DNA of 53,917 nucleotides, taken from assembly GCA_002070715.1 (NCBI GenBank), contig MWDV01000063.1, forward strand, positions 1 through 53,917, in the 5' to 3' direction. The notes beneath the pieces are model-generated. The model was not told the DNA's origin, searched no databases, and was given only the letters and a program-made list of their open reading frames with translations. This stretch comes from Verrucomicrobia bacterium ADurb.Bin118. GTDB lineage: Bacteria > Verrucomicrobiota > Verrucomicrobiia > Limisphaerales > MWDV01. This document shows, piece by piece, positions 35,338 to 44,140 of this stretch; the first letter of the stretch is position 1; every line of letters begins with the position of its first letter. The position numbers and the translations under genes are program-made.

Positions 35338-36195
35338 ATGTTGCGTTCGGAAAAAGTGTTTGTCGTTCCCGAGTGGCGGGCCCGTCTGCGGGAACAGGGA
35401 TTGGATCGTATTGAAGCCCTATTTACCCAAACAGCCGGCGAAGTGGTAGCGTCCAGCGGTACGAGCGAAGTCCGCCGGATTATTTTGGAGAAGGGGGGGC
35501 GACCACACATTTTATTTCTCAAGAAATACTGGTTCAGAACCGCCCGGGAGATTTGGAAAAGCGCCTTGCGCGGCGCGTTTTTCGGCCGGCCCAAAGTCCA
35601 AAAGGAATTCGCCAGTTTACAGCGCCTGCAACGGCTGGGAATCAACGCCGCCACGCCGCTGGCTTGGGGTGTCTTTCGCCAGGCGCGCTGCTTGCAACGG
35701 TCGTTTCTCATCACCGAAGGCGTGCCTCATCCGACGCCGTTGGATGCCTATATCCGCGATGGGTTGGCCGTGCTGTCCGCACCCGAAAACCAGCGTGTCC
35801 GCCGCCGGTTAATTGAGCGGCTCGCCGATTTCACGCGGCAAATGCATGGACAGCATTTTGTCCACCATGATTACTTCTGGCGGAATATCATTCTCTCCGG
35901 AACCGACCCGGAAACTTTTTTCCTGATTGACGCCCCCAAAGGCCGCCGCTGGTTTCCGGGAATGGCCTTGCGCAGTCGGGCCAAGGATTTGGGCACTTTG
36001 GACGCCCCGGCCCCGCGCTTTTTTCGCCGCACCGAACGGCTGCGGTTTTATCTCCGCTACGTCAACCGGGCGCGGCTCACCCCGGCAGATAAAAAACTCA
36101 TCCGGCAGGCAATGGCCGTGGCGGCAACCGAACGCGAACGCCAGTTGCGCCGAGTGGGAATCCCGCCGGCGCTCGCCTCCCGGTCCGCCCGTTGA
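35338..36195 (+). CDS. WaaP/InaA-type LPS core kinase (3)
   Basis: A kinase of 285 residues. ILFLKKYWFRT supplies the ATP lysine (Lys62 or 63), FFGRPKVQKEFASLQRL the alpha-C segment, FVHHDYFWRNIIL the catalytic loop (His177, Asp178, Asn183) and FFLIDAPKGRRWF the metal Asp198. It is most similar to kinase 1 at 30924-31754 (HHD..WRN, ID.P.G), so the two are likely paralogues acting on related sites of the heptose region. It is followed at 45 nt by the methyltransferase gene and then by the carbamoyltransferase, suggesting an operon driven by the promoter at 35279-35307. Confidence 0.87.
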   Translation: MLRSEKVFVVPEWRARLREQGLDRIEALFTQTAGEVVASSGTSEVRRIILEKGGRPHILFLKKYWFRTAREIWKSALRGAFFGRPKVQKEFASLQRLQRLGINAATPLAWGVFRQARCLQRSFLITEGVPHPTPLDAYIRDGLAVLSAPENQRVRRRLIERLADFTRQMHGQHFVHHDYFWRNIILSGTDPETFFLIDAPKGRRWFPGMALRSRAKDLGTLDAPAPRFFRRTERLRFYLRYVNRARLTPADKKLIRQAMAVAATERERQLRRVGIPPALASRSAR

Positions 36196-36240
36196 CGCGC
36201 CCCGCGCCTCGGCTTACGTTGCGGCGGATTCTATCAATAT

Positions 36241-36900
36241 ATGAGTGATCCGCCTTCGGCCGCTTATGCCGCCAAAACGAAATACACCGAACCGGTGGCC
36301 CGGCGGTATTTCGCGCGCCCCGCCCGCAAACACGTTCCCGAGATGAAACTGATGGCCCGGGCCTGCCGATTTATCCCCCCGCAGGCGTCCGTGCTTGATG
36401 TGCCCTGCGGTGGGGGTCGGGTGACGGTGCAAATGGCCCAAGCTGGTTACCACATGACTGCGGCGGACATTGCTGAAGGCATGTTGACCGTGGCCCGGGA
36501 AAACTTTGCTGCCCACGGCTTGCACATTCCAGTCCAACAACAGGATGTGGAAGGCCTGACCCTGGCCGATGGCAGTTACGACGCCGTCGTTTGTTTTCGC
36601 CTGTTCCATCATCTGCCTTCGCCGGAGATCCGGGCGCGGGTGGTGGGCGAATTGTGCCGCGTGGCCCGCCGGCAGGTCGTCATCTCTTACTTCAATGCCG
36701 CCAGCGTGGCCGCCTGGCAAAGGCGGTGGCGCGCCCGATGGAAGAGAAAACCCTGCCGGGAATACAGCACCCCGCTGTCCGAATTGAAGCATTACTTCCA
36801 GCAACACGGCTTCCAACTCGTCAAAGACTTGGCGCAACGGCGGTTCTTCCATAATCTGCACCTGGCTGTTTTTGTGCGAAGCGAAGAAACCAAAGCATGA
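36241..36900 (+). CDS. Class I SAM-dependent methyltransferase
   Basis: A protein of 219 residues. VLDVPCGGGRVTVQMAQAGYHMTAADIAEGML (about 50-81) is motif I plus the acidic loop that binds S-adenosylmethionine; YDAVVCFRLFHHLPSPE (about 113-129) is motif II/III. The C-terminal part is basic. The acceptor is not defined by sequence. The stop overlaps the start of the carbamoyltransferase gene by 4 nt (ATGA), which points to coupled translation and a joint task, most simply modification of the LPS core or of a lipid-linked glycan. Confidence 0.88.
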   Translation: MSDPPSAAYAAKTKYTEPVARRYFARPARKHVPEMKLMARACRFIPPQASVLDVPCGGGRVTVQMAQAGYHMTAADIAEGMLTVARENFAAHGLHIPVQQQDVEGLTLADGSYDAVVCFRLFHHLPSPEIRARVVGELCRVARRQVVISYFNAASVAAWQRRWRARWKRKPCREYSTPLSELKHYFQQHGFQLVKDLAQRRFFHNLHLAVFVRSEETKA

Positions 36901-38627
36901 TTGTCCTGGGTCTGGGAGGAATGGTCGGCCACGATCCCGCCGCCGCGTTGGTCGTGGACGGTCGCGTGGTGGCCGCTGCAGAAGAGGAGCGGTTCCTGCG
37001 CGACAAGCACGCCAAAGGCAAACAAGCCGAATGCGCCGCGCAATTCTGTCTGCAATTCGCGGGTCTGAAACCCGCCGCGGTGCAGGTGGTGGCGATCCCC
37101 TTTGCCCCCGTGAGTATTTTCAGTCCGGCCCGCTGGCATTTCGCCGCGCGGCATTGGTACGCGCCCGACCGGGCATTCACCGCGCTCTTCAACGGCAACC
37201 GCCGGTTCCGCCGGAATGTGCGGAACGTCTTGGCCGCCCTTGATCGGCTGGGCGTGGACCGTCACAAAATCCAATTCATCCCGGTGGAACATCACCTGGC
37301 CCACGCCTCAAGCGCCTATCATCTTTCAGGCTATGAACAGGCGGCGATCCTGAGCGTGGACGGGGTGGGCGAGTATTGCACGACTTGGTTCGGTCACGGA
37401 CGGGGCGGCGACATCCACCCGCTCAAAGAGTTTTTTGCGCCGGACTCACTGGGCGGGTGCTACGGCGCGATTACGGAATATCTCGGGTTCGAGATGCTGG
37501 ATGGCGAGTTCAAGGTGATGGGCATGGCGCCTTACGGGGACGCCCGGCGGATTGATGTTTCGCCGTTGATACAATGGAATGAGCGTGGTTTTCGGGTAAA
37601 CACCCGCCTGGTCAACTGCATCGGCTGGCGCCGGCACAAGCGGGTTGGCCGGGGGGGCGAACTGAAGGGAACTTACTTTTCGCCAAAGCTCATCGAGCAA
37701 TGGGGCCCGGTGCGCGTGGGCGATGAGATTGATGATCCCTACGTGCATATCGCCGCCGCCGTGCAACAACAACTGGAAGACATCCTGATGGCGCTCACAC
37801 GGCATTTTCTGGGCAGACACATCGCGCGCACGAAGCGGTTGTGTTATGCCGGCGGGGTCGCGTTGAATGTCAAAGCCAATCAGCGCCTGATTCAAATGAT
37901 GGGGCCGGGCCATGAGCTGTTTGTGCAACCGGCCGCCAGCGATGCCGGGACGGCGTTGGGCGCGGCCACGTATGCGGCCCACCAACTCGGCGACCGCATC
38001 CAGCCGATGGCGCATGCCTACCTCGGCCCGGAATACTCCCCGGATGAAATCGAAGCCGTTTTGCGGAAGCGCGAAATCCGGTACGAACGGTGCGCCTCCA
38101 TCACGGACACGGCGAGCGAACTGCTGGCGAAAGGGGAAGTGGTCGCCTGGTTTCAAGGCCGGATGGAATTCGGTCCGCGGGCGTTGGGAAATCGCAGCAT
38201 CCTTGGCAACCCGGCCTCCCGCGGCGTGGCGGATCGCATCAATGCCCAAATCAAATATCGCGAGCGCTGGCGGCCGTTCTGTCCGTCCCTGCTGGACACC
38301 GTCGCGCCGGACGTGTTGCAAACAACGCATCCCTCCCCCTACATGACGTTCACCTTCGACGTGGCGGATCACTGGAAGCCGCGGATTCCCGAGGTGGTGC
38401 ATGAGGATGGCACCGCGCGCCCGCAGATTGTCACCGCACAAAGCAACCCGCGCTATTACGAATTGCTGAAAAAATTCGAAGCCCGCACCGGCATCGGCGT
38501 GTTACTGAACACGTCGCTCAATCGCCGCGGGGAACCGATGGTTTGCTCGCCGGACGATGCGTTAAACATGTTTTTCGGCAGCGACCTCCAGAATCTGGCG
38601 CTGGGAGATTTTCTGGTTCGCAAATAA
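36897..38627 (+). CDS. NodU/CmcH-type carbamoyltransferase (WapO-like role)
   Basis: The 576 residues match O-carbamoyltransferases that use carbamoyl phosphate and ATP. The N-terminal Kae1-like domain has VEHHLAHASSAYHLSG (metal His132 or 133 and His136) and LSVDGVGEY (Asp155), and later CYAGGVALNVKANQRL; the C-terminal YrdC-like half has WFQGRMEFGPRALGNRSILGNP and LNTSLNRRGEPMVCSPDDAL. In P. aeruginosa a homologue (WapO) in the core locus adds a carbamoyl group to heptose; the surrounding kinases and heptosyltransferases suggest the same here. NodU, antibiotic and other sugar carbamoyltransferases share the fold, so the acceptor remains an inference. It overlaps the methyltransferase gene by 4 nt. 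Confidence 0.92.
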   Translation: MIVLGLGGMVGHDPAAALVVDGRVVAAAEEERFLRDKHAKGKQAECAAQFCLQFAGLKPAAVQVVAIPFAPVSIFSPARWHFAARHWYAPDRAFTALFNGNRRFRRNVRNVLAALDRLGVDRHKIQFIPVEHHLAHASSAYHLSGYEQAAILSVDGVGEYCTTWFGHGRGGDIHPLKEFFAPDSLGGCYGAITEYLGFEMLDGEFKVMGMAPYGDARRIDVSPLIQWNERGFRVNTRLVNCIGWRRHKRVGRGGELKGTYFSPKLIEQWGPVRVGDEIDDPYVHIAAAVQQQLEDILMALTRHFLGRHIARTKRLCYAGGVALNVKANQRLIQMMGPGHELFVQPAASDAGTALGAATYAAHQLGDRIQPMAHAYLGPEYSPDEIEAVLRKREIRYERCASITDTASELLAKGEVVAWFQGRMEFGPRALGNRSILGNPASRGVADRINAQIKYRERWRPFCPSLLDTVAPDVLQTTHPSPYMTFTFDVADHWKPRIPEVVHEDGTARPQIVTAQSNPRYYELLKKFEARTGIGVLLNTSLNRRGEPMVCSPDDALNMFFGSDLQNLALGDFLVRK

Positions 38628-38646
38628 CCGGCAACAACGTCCGCTC

Positions 38647-39717
38647 TCAACCCAGCCGCATCCGCACCCGCGCGCACACCTGGTCCGGGGTGATCATCTT
38701 CATGCAGGCCAGCGGTTCGATGTAGTGGCAGCGTCGTTTCAAGCAAGGCACACAGGGCAGTTCCCGTGCCTGCAATACATGTTCCAACTGCCCGTGTGGT
38801 CCGGTCCTTGCCGGGTTGGTGGGTCCAAAAATCGCCACCAACGGTCTGCCCAGCGCGGCGGCCACATGCATCGGCCCGGTGTCATTGCAGAGGACCAGGT
38901 CGCTGAGGCGGATCCATTCGACCATTTCCGGCAGCGAGGTCTGGCCGGTTAAATCCAGGCACCGCTCCGGGCACGCCGGATGAATCGCCGCCGCCAGGTG
39001 GCGATCGCCGGTCCCGCCCAAGATGGCGAAATGCAGGTCCGCCTGTTCCGCCGCAAGCCGGCGCACGGTTTCCGCAAAGTATTCCACCGGCCAGCGTTTG
39101 TTCTCCCAGCGCGCTCCCGGCACAAGCGTGATCCATCGGCCGGGGGTCGGTTGCCAGCGTTCCCGCACCCGCGCCGCCACTGCGGGTTGTGGCGGCAGCC
39201 AGGTGAAATGGGAATGAATCGGCACTCCGAGCAAAGGCAACACGGCCAAATACCGCTGGCTCGCCGGGGTGCCGGGCGGCGAAGCGGGGGCCAGCACATC
39301 ATAACCGGCCTGCGCTCCTTCGCGCCGGCCTTCGGTGGGGTTATCCAAGCCGATGAATGTTTGCCCGTTGGCGAGCCAGCCAAACAGGGCGCTCCGGCTC
39401 AACCCTTGCAGGTCAATCACCCAATCAAACTGCATTTGTCGCGCCCGTCGGATGGTTCGCCAAAAGGAGGGCAGCGCCCGCGCGGGGTGGCGTTCAAACA
39501 AGAACAATCCGGCGAGATCGGGATCATTGGCCAGCAACGGCGCCAGACCGGATTGAATCCACCAATACACCTCACTGGCCGGGGAATGCGCCTTGATGAG
39601 CCGCAACACCGGCAACGCCTGAACGACGTCACCCAGCGAACTCGGTTTGAGGATGAGGCATTTCAAGGAATGGCAGGGATTGCGGCCCGGACCATTTCGA
39701 CTTCCCCGGCCGGACAT
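38647..39717 (-). CDS. GT9 heptosyltransferase (WaaC/heptosyltransferase I-like)
   Basis: A protein of 356 residues of glycosyltransferase family 9. KCLILKPSSLGDVVQALPVLRLIKAHSP is the N-terminal motif in the WaaC-like form (SSLGDVVQALP), LVPGARWENKRWPVEYFA the nucleotide-sugar motif, and LVLCNDTGPMHVAAALGRPLVAIFGPT the C-terminal one. The cysteine-rich tail (LPCVPCLKRRCHYIEPLACM) is shared with the WaaF-like protein at 29414. It should add heptose to Kdo-lipid A or to the first heptose. The ATG at 39717 gives 17 extra residues; a TTG at 39666 sits exactly at the conserved start. It converges on the carbamoyltransferase gene. Confidence 0.88.
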   Translation of the reverse strand: MSGRGSRNGPGRNPCHSLKCLILKPSSLGDVVQALPVLRLIKAHSPASEVYWWIQSGLAPLLANDPDLAGLFLFERHPARALPSFWRTIRRARQMQFDWVIDLQGLSRSALFGWLANGQTFIGLDNPTEGRREGAQAGYDVLAPASPPGTPASQRYLAVLPLLGVPIHSHFTWLPPQPAVAARVRERWQPTPGRWITLVPGARWENKRWPVEYFAETVRRLAAEQADLHFAILGGTGDRHLAAAIHPACPERCLDLTGQTSLPEMVEWIRLSDLVLCNDTGPMHVAAALGRPLVAIFGPTNPARTGPHGQLEHVLQARELPCVPCLKRRCHYIEPLACMKMITPDQVCARVRMRLG

Positions 39718-39768
39718 GGATTCATCCGTTGCCCCCGGCGGGCGGGGCCGCGCCTTGGCGGACGCCGT

Positions 39769-40491
39769 TTATCTTCCGTACGCCAGACGTTCCGCCAGCC
39801 GTTCCGGCAGGCCGGCATCGCGAATCTTCTTTTGGGCGGCGGCGATGTCGTACTCCAACCGCCGCAACTCGATCGTGCCTTCAACGGTGTCGTACACCAC
39901 GTAGGCGGCCTTGGGATTGCCGTCGCGCGGCTGCCCGACCGCTCCGACATTGATGAAATACTTTTTGCCAGCCTCAATTTTGAACTTCGAGTAGGTCCCG
40001 CCCCGGACCATGCTGTCGCGGATGAAGGCCACCGGAACATGCGTGTGTCCGAAGAAACAGACGGGCGTGTTTTGATAGGGAAAGCTGGCGGCGGCGGCGA
40101 GCTTGTCGAAGACGTATCCCCAGCGCTGCGGCCCGTCGAGGGTGGCATGGACGATCGTAAAGTTTTTCACCATGCGCACATATTTCAGATCGCGCAACCA
40201 CTGCCGGCCGTCTTCACTTAATTGTTTGCGGGTCCACTGCACGGCTTCAGCGGCGGCCGGGTTGAACCCCTCGGTTTGTTCGTCAATCGAGCAGTATTCG
40301 TCGTGGTTGCCCTTCACGCAGGGCATGCCCATTTTGCGGACCAGCGCCAGGCATTCCGCCGGATTCGCCCCGTACCCGACAACATCCCCGATGCAGGCAT
40401 AGTGCGTGCAGCGTTGTTTCTGGGCGTCGTTCAGCACCACCCGGAAAGCCTCCAGGTTGCCGTGAATGTCCGCTATGATGGCAAACTTCAT
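39769..40491 (-). CDS. Metallophosphoesterase (YfcE-like)
   Basis: A protein of 240 residues with the five metallophosphatase blocks: IADIHGN (Asp8, His10), GDVVGYGANP, KGNHDEY, the His in TIVHATLD, and FFGHTHVP. YfcE-type enzymes are cytoplasmic phosphodiesterases with broad activity on small substrates; the true one is unknown. A good ribosome binding site (GAGGTAGGACGGA) lies in the last codons of the acylphosphatase gene, whose stop is 6 nt upstream, so the two are translated from one message. The heptosyltransferase gene follows 51 nt downstream. Confidence 0.9.
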   Translation of the reverse strand: MKFAIIADIHGNLEAFRVVLNDAQKQRCTHYACIGDVVGYGANPAECLALVRKMGMPCVKGNHDEYCSIDEQTEGFNPAAAEAVQWTRKQLSEDGRQWLRDLKYVRMVKNFTIVHATLDGPQRWGYVFDKLAAAASFPYQNTPVCFFGHTHVPVAFIRDSMVRGGTYSKFKIEAGKKYFINVGAVGQPRDGNPKAAYVVYDTVEGTIELRRLEYDIAAAQKKIRDAGLPERLAERLAYGR

Positions 40492-40497
40492 TCCGTC

Positions 40498-40788
40498 CTA
40501 CCTCACAATCTCAAAGCCCCGCAAATCCCCCGCGGCCGCGCTCCACGTGACCGCTTCGTCTCGAATAAAATGGGCCAGACCCGCGTCGCGAATCGCCTGG
40601 CGGAACGCGTCCAACTCAGTCCGGGTCCCCTCGGCGACCAGTTCCACCCGTCCATCCGGCAGGTTGCGCACCGTGCCCGTCACCTCGTAACCATTGGCCA
40701 CCGTCCGCACGGTGTAGCGAAATCCCACACCCTGGACGCGGCCAGAGTAAAACACGCCCATCCGGCAACGGTTCGCCGCGGCAGTCAT
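40498..40788 (-). CDS. acyP: Acylphosphatase
   Basis: A small enzyme of 96 residues that hydrolyses acyl phosphates in the cytoplasm. FYSGRVQGVGFRYTVRTVANGYEVTGTVRNLPDGRVELVAEG contains both signature parts: the phosphate-binding loop with the arginine (GRVQGVGFRY) and the catalytic asparagine in VRNLPDGRVE. Length and order match the family. It is the first gene of the short run acyP - metallophosphoesterase - GT9 on the minus strand. Confidence 0.94.
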   Translation of the reverse strand: MTAAANRCRMGVFYSGRVQGVGFRYTVRTVANGYEVTGTVRNLPDGRVELVAEGTRTELDAFRQAIRDAGLAHFIRDEAVTWSAAAGDLRGFEIVR

Positions 40789-40942
40789 TCCATCGAGTTG
40801 TTTTGCAGTGACTCAGTTGCGGGCCAGCGCCAGCCGTCCCGCTTTTAATGGCGAGGATAAAGCCATAAACCGTCCAGTTGCCGCAATGTTTTTCTCCGGG
40901 GATTTTACCCGACAACCTGTCGGGCCGACCCAGCCCCGGCCG

Positions 40943-43900
40943 CTACCCGCGTTTCTGATGCGCGCGACGTTTGGCCGCCAACAACCGGCTGGCCGTGCTC
41001 GCCGGAGGCGCCGCGGATGCGTCGGCGGGCGATTCGGCTGGCGGCAGGCTGGACGATTGCGGCGCGTGAGCCGTCGCAGCCACGGCCTCCGGGGACGGCG
41101 GTTGCGCGGGTTGAAACAGCTCGGATCGGCGTTCGGAGCCGGCAAAAGTTTGTGTTGCGCGAACCTGATCCCGGCGCGCCAGCAAGGTCGCCAGCGATTC
41201 CTGGGTTTCCACCGGACGCGGCGTGCTTTTCCAGAAAAACACCCATCGGCGCAGGACACGCGCCCCGCGCTGCCATTCTTCGCGGCCCCACTGAACCCGG
41301 CGCACGCCCACGTCGCCAACGAACAGCACGATGGCCAGTTTGAGCAGCGTTTCCCAAAGCTCGCGCGCTTGATAGGTTTTTCGCCGGTTGTGCAAAAAGG
41401 GATTATCCTTCGCCAATGCCGGATTCAACACCCGCCCGCCACTGCTCTCGGCGATCCGCCGGAGCAGGGCCCAATTCGGCTCGGACGCATTGAACTCGGG
41501 CGAATAATTCACGCTCGCGCCCACGACCTGCGCGCCGCGCACTTGACCGTTTTCCATGTCCATCAGCTGCAGCAAATACGCGCCCACCTCGCGTGTCGGA
41601 AAGCGCGCCTCGTAATGGCCCGGCCCGGTTTGTTGCAGTGTCACGGTCTCGCGCCGTCCGGCCGGGCTGACCACGGTGGCTTGAAGCTCGAGGAAGTTGC
41701 GGTAATCGCCGTGGGCATCCACCGCCTCGACCGTCAGCAACCCTTCGCCCTGATCCAGCGTGACCTCGGCGGTGAAATCCGCGTTCGCCAGCCGCCGCAA
41801 ACTCCATTGCGCGGCTTGCGACCAAAATTGCCGGTACTTGGCCCAGCCCAACCAGTGTTTCGCCCATTTGGACCGCGCGTCCGACGTGAACGCCACCACG
41901 CGGCCCAGACCATATTGCCAATGGGCCAGCAACGGATCGCCTTTATCGGTCCAAAGCGGCGTTTCCGCGCGCGGCTTGGGCGTGGTGACCACATAGCCCT
42001 GCAACGAGGGCAGCTCGGCGCCACCGATGCCGCGCACCAGTTCGGTGACGGCTTTTAACTGCGGTTGAAAAGGTTCTTCGTGGATGGCGGATTTCAAAAT
42101 GATGGCGGTCTCTTTGATGAACACCTGCGGCAGTTCGCCGGCGAATTGAACCGGATAAAAACGGCCCCCGCCCAGGGCCGCCAAACTTTGCAGCAGGGCT
42201 TCGTCAATGTCCGACCCCACGCCCACGGTGGAAAGGGTGATCCGGTCGGCCACCATGGCGCGGACAAGGCCCTCGAAATCTCCCGGCTGGGACTGGCCAT
42301 CGGTCAGCACGACGCAATGTTTGAGCGATGCTTTGGCGCCCTTGAGCATTTCGTAGGCGCGGGCCATCGGCGGATGCATGACCGTACCGCCTTGGGCGTT
42401 AATACCGGCCACATCGCGCATGATGGCGCGGCGGTGAGAGGCCCGTTGCAGCGGCGCAATTTCGTGGAATGTGCTGTCAAACGCGATCACCGCCACATAA
42501 TCCTGATCGCCCAACGCGGCCAGGGCCCCGATGGCCGCGGCCTTGGCCATCTCCATCTTTTCTCCCTGCATGCTGCCCGAACGGTCAATCACCAGCGCCA
42601 GCGCGCCGTTCGGCAGCACTTTCTTGCTGTCCAATTCCATGCTCACGGGCAGCGCGTCTTCCAAGGGCGTGCCGCGGTAACCGCCCGCCGTAAACGCCTC
42701 GTCACCGCCCACGCACACCAGCCCCACACCAAAATCCCGCACCGCGCTCTCCAGCAACCGCAACCGGTCGCGGCCCAGATCGCCCGCGCCCACGTTGCTG
42801 AGGAAGATGGCATCGTAGCTCTGCAATGCCGCCAGTGAATCGGGAAATTGTTCCGGGCCGGTGACGCGGATCTCCAGTTGCGCGGATTGCAAGGCCGCCA
42901 CCAGCGGGCCGTCCAGCTCCGGGTCATTGGAGATCACCAGCAACCGCGGTTCGCCGCGCACGGTGGCAAACGCGAAGGCGCGGTTATTCTGCGGCAACGG
43001 ATCGCCCGGCGCTTCCACCCGCGCCTCGTAGTGATAAAAACCGGGCGTGGTGAGGGTCTGCGAAAACGCAAACAGATTCTTGCCCGCCGTCAGTTCCACC
43101 GGTTGCTCGCCCAGGAATTGCTCGTTGCGATACAACCGCACCGTCGCCGGGCGGGCAGTGTCCGCCTGCACAAAAATTTTTGCCTCGAAGGCCTGGCCTT
43201 GCTTGAGTTGCGACGGCAATTGCAGTCGCTGAACGGAAACGTCGTTGGCGCGGGCCACGCCGAGGGGAATCACGTCTACTGTCACGCCTTGCGAACGTCC
43301 GGCCCGCACCGCGTTGACCGCGTCGCCGATGTTCTCGTTGCCATCCGAAAGCAGGACCAGCCGTTTCTGGCCGGTTTCGGGAAAGGCGGCGGTGCCGAGT
43401 TGGATGGCGGCGGCGAGATCGGAGCGTTGCGGATTGATCACCGCCTCAATCTTCGGGAGATCGAGCGCCACGTTGGGCAACCGGTCAATGCTCGCCTCCG
43501 CGCCGAAGACGATGACCCCGGCTTGGTCCGTCAGAGGCTTTGGCCCGACCAACCGGGTGACGAGTTGGCGCGCCGCCTCCTGTTGCTCGGCCGGGATGCT
43601 ATCCGAGCGATCGAGGAGGAAAAAAACGTTCATGCCTTCGACCGGACGCCGCCATTGCCCGCCCGCCAACGCCAGCATAATCAGCGTGCAAACCACAAGG
43701 CGTAATCCCAGCGCCACGCGCCGGCGCCCCGGACCAAGGGAGACGTCGGATTTGCGGGCCCACCACGCAATCCAGACGATGGCCGGCGGCCAAGCCAGCA
43801 ACCACCAAGGATGGCTGAAGTCAATAATCTTCCATCCGCTCGGGACAAAGTTTCCCAACCACATCACCGCCACCACCCCGCCCCCCAGCCACAGCCAATT

Positions 43901-43978
43901 GAAATGGCCCACCGTCTCCATGGCGGCAAACGGATCATCGCGCCAGCCACGATCGCGTTTCCGGGGCGCGCGGGTCAT
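40943..43978 (-). CDS. Membrane vWA/GATase-like protein, last gene of the MoxR operon
   Basis: A protein of 1011 residues. Two to three N-terminal hydrophobic segments (about 27-45, 57-73, 92-107) precede a degenerate vWA domain (FFLLDRSDSIP, Asp123-Ser125-Ser127), a beta-sandwich part, a class I glutamine-amidotransferase-like fold (RLLVISND...GLVCVGGDEAFTAGGY, about 344-445, no Cys-His-Glu triad evident), and a second vWA domain with a full MIDAS start (LVIDRSGSMQGE, Asp465-Ser467-Ser469). It ends in a basic, Ala/Pro-rich tail. Proteins of this layout regularly close MoxR-DUF58-BatA operons in Verrucomicrobia and Planctomycetes. The system's molecular task is undefined; metal-dependent protein assembly or envelope-stress response is the usual guess. 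Confidence 0.88.
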   Translation of the reverse strand: MTRAPRKRDRGWRDDPFAAMETVGHFNWLWLGGGVVAVMWLGNFVPSGWKIIDFSHPWWLLAWPPAIVWIAWWARKSDVSLGPGRRRVALGLRLVVCTLIMLALAGGQWRRPVEGMNVFFLLDRSDSIPAEQQEAARQLVTRLVGPKPLTDQAGVIVFGAEASIDRLPNVALDLPKIEAVINPQRSDLAAAIQLGTAAFPETGQKRLVLLSDGNENIGDAVNAVRAGRSQGVTVDVIPLGVARANDVSVQRLQLPSQLKQGQAFEAKIFVQADTARPATVRLYRNEQFLGEQPVELTAGKNLFAFSQTLTTPGFYHYEARVEAPGDPLPQNNRAFAFATVRGEPRLLVISNDPELDGPLVAALQSAQLEIRVTGPEQFPDSLAALQSYDAIFLSNVGAGDLGRDRLRLLESAVRDFGVGLVCVGGDEAFTAGGYRGTPLEDALPVSMELDSKKVLPNGALALVIDRSGSMQGEKMEMAKAAAIGALAALGDQDYVAVIAFDSTFHEIAPLQRASHRRAIMRDVAGINAQGGTVMHPPMARAYEMLKGAKASLKHCVVLTDGQSQPGDFEGLVRAMVADRITLSTVGVGSDIDEALLQSLAALGGGRFYPVQFAGELPQVFIKETAIILKSAIHEEPFQPQLKAVTELVRGIGGAELPSLQGYVVTTPKPRAETPLWTDKGDPLLAHWQYGLGRVVAFTSDARSKWAKHWLGWAKYRQFWSQAAQWSLRRLANADFTAEVTLDQGEGLLTVEAVDAHGDYRNFLELQATVVSPAGRRETVTLQQTGPGHYEARFPTREVGAYLLQLMDMENGQVRGAQVVGASVNYSPEFNASEPNWALLRRIAESSGGRVLNPALAKDNPFLHNRRKTYQARELWETLLKLAIVLFVGDVGVRRVQWGREEWQRGARVLRRWVFFWKSTPRPVETQESLATLLARRDQVRATQTFAGSERRSELFQPAQPPSPEAVAATAHAPQSSSLPPAESPADASAAPPASTASRLLAAKRRAHQKRG

Positions 43979-44140
43979 GCGGATGCCTCCGTTTTATCCA
44001 ACGTGGTTCGGGCGCGTTTCCTCCCACCGGATGAGGCGCGGGAGATGGCTTTGCCTTTCGCCCGGCTCATGTCACGGCGAGCGGGGCGGCTTTGGAGGAG
44101 TTTCATTGTTGCGGTGCGTGCCATGCGTAACCTTCCCTCC

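Noticed and set aside
30924-36195. Kinase genes as Ser/Thr protein kinases of a signalling or phage-defence system
   Set aside because: The size, the HxDxxxRN and CHF-like catalytic loops and the heptosyltransferase context fit LPS core kinases better; no receptor, phosphatase or defence effector is near.
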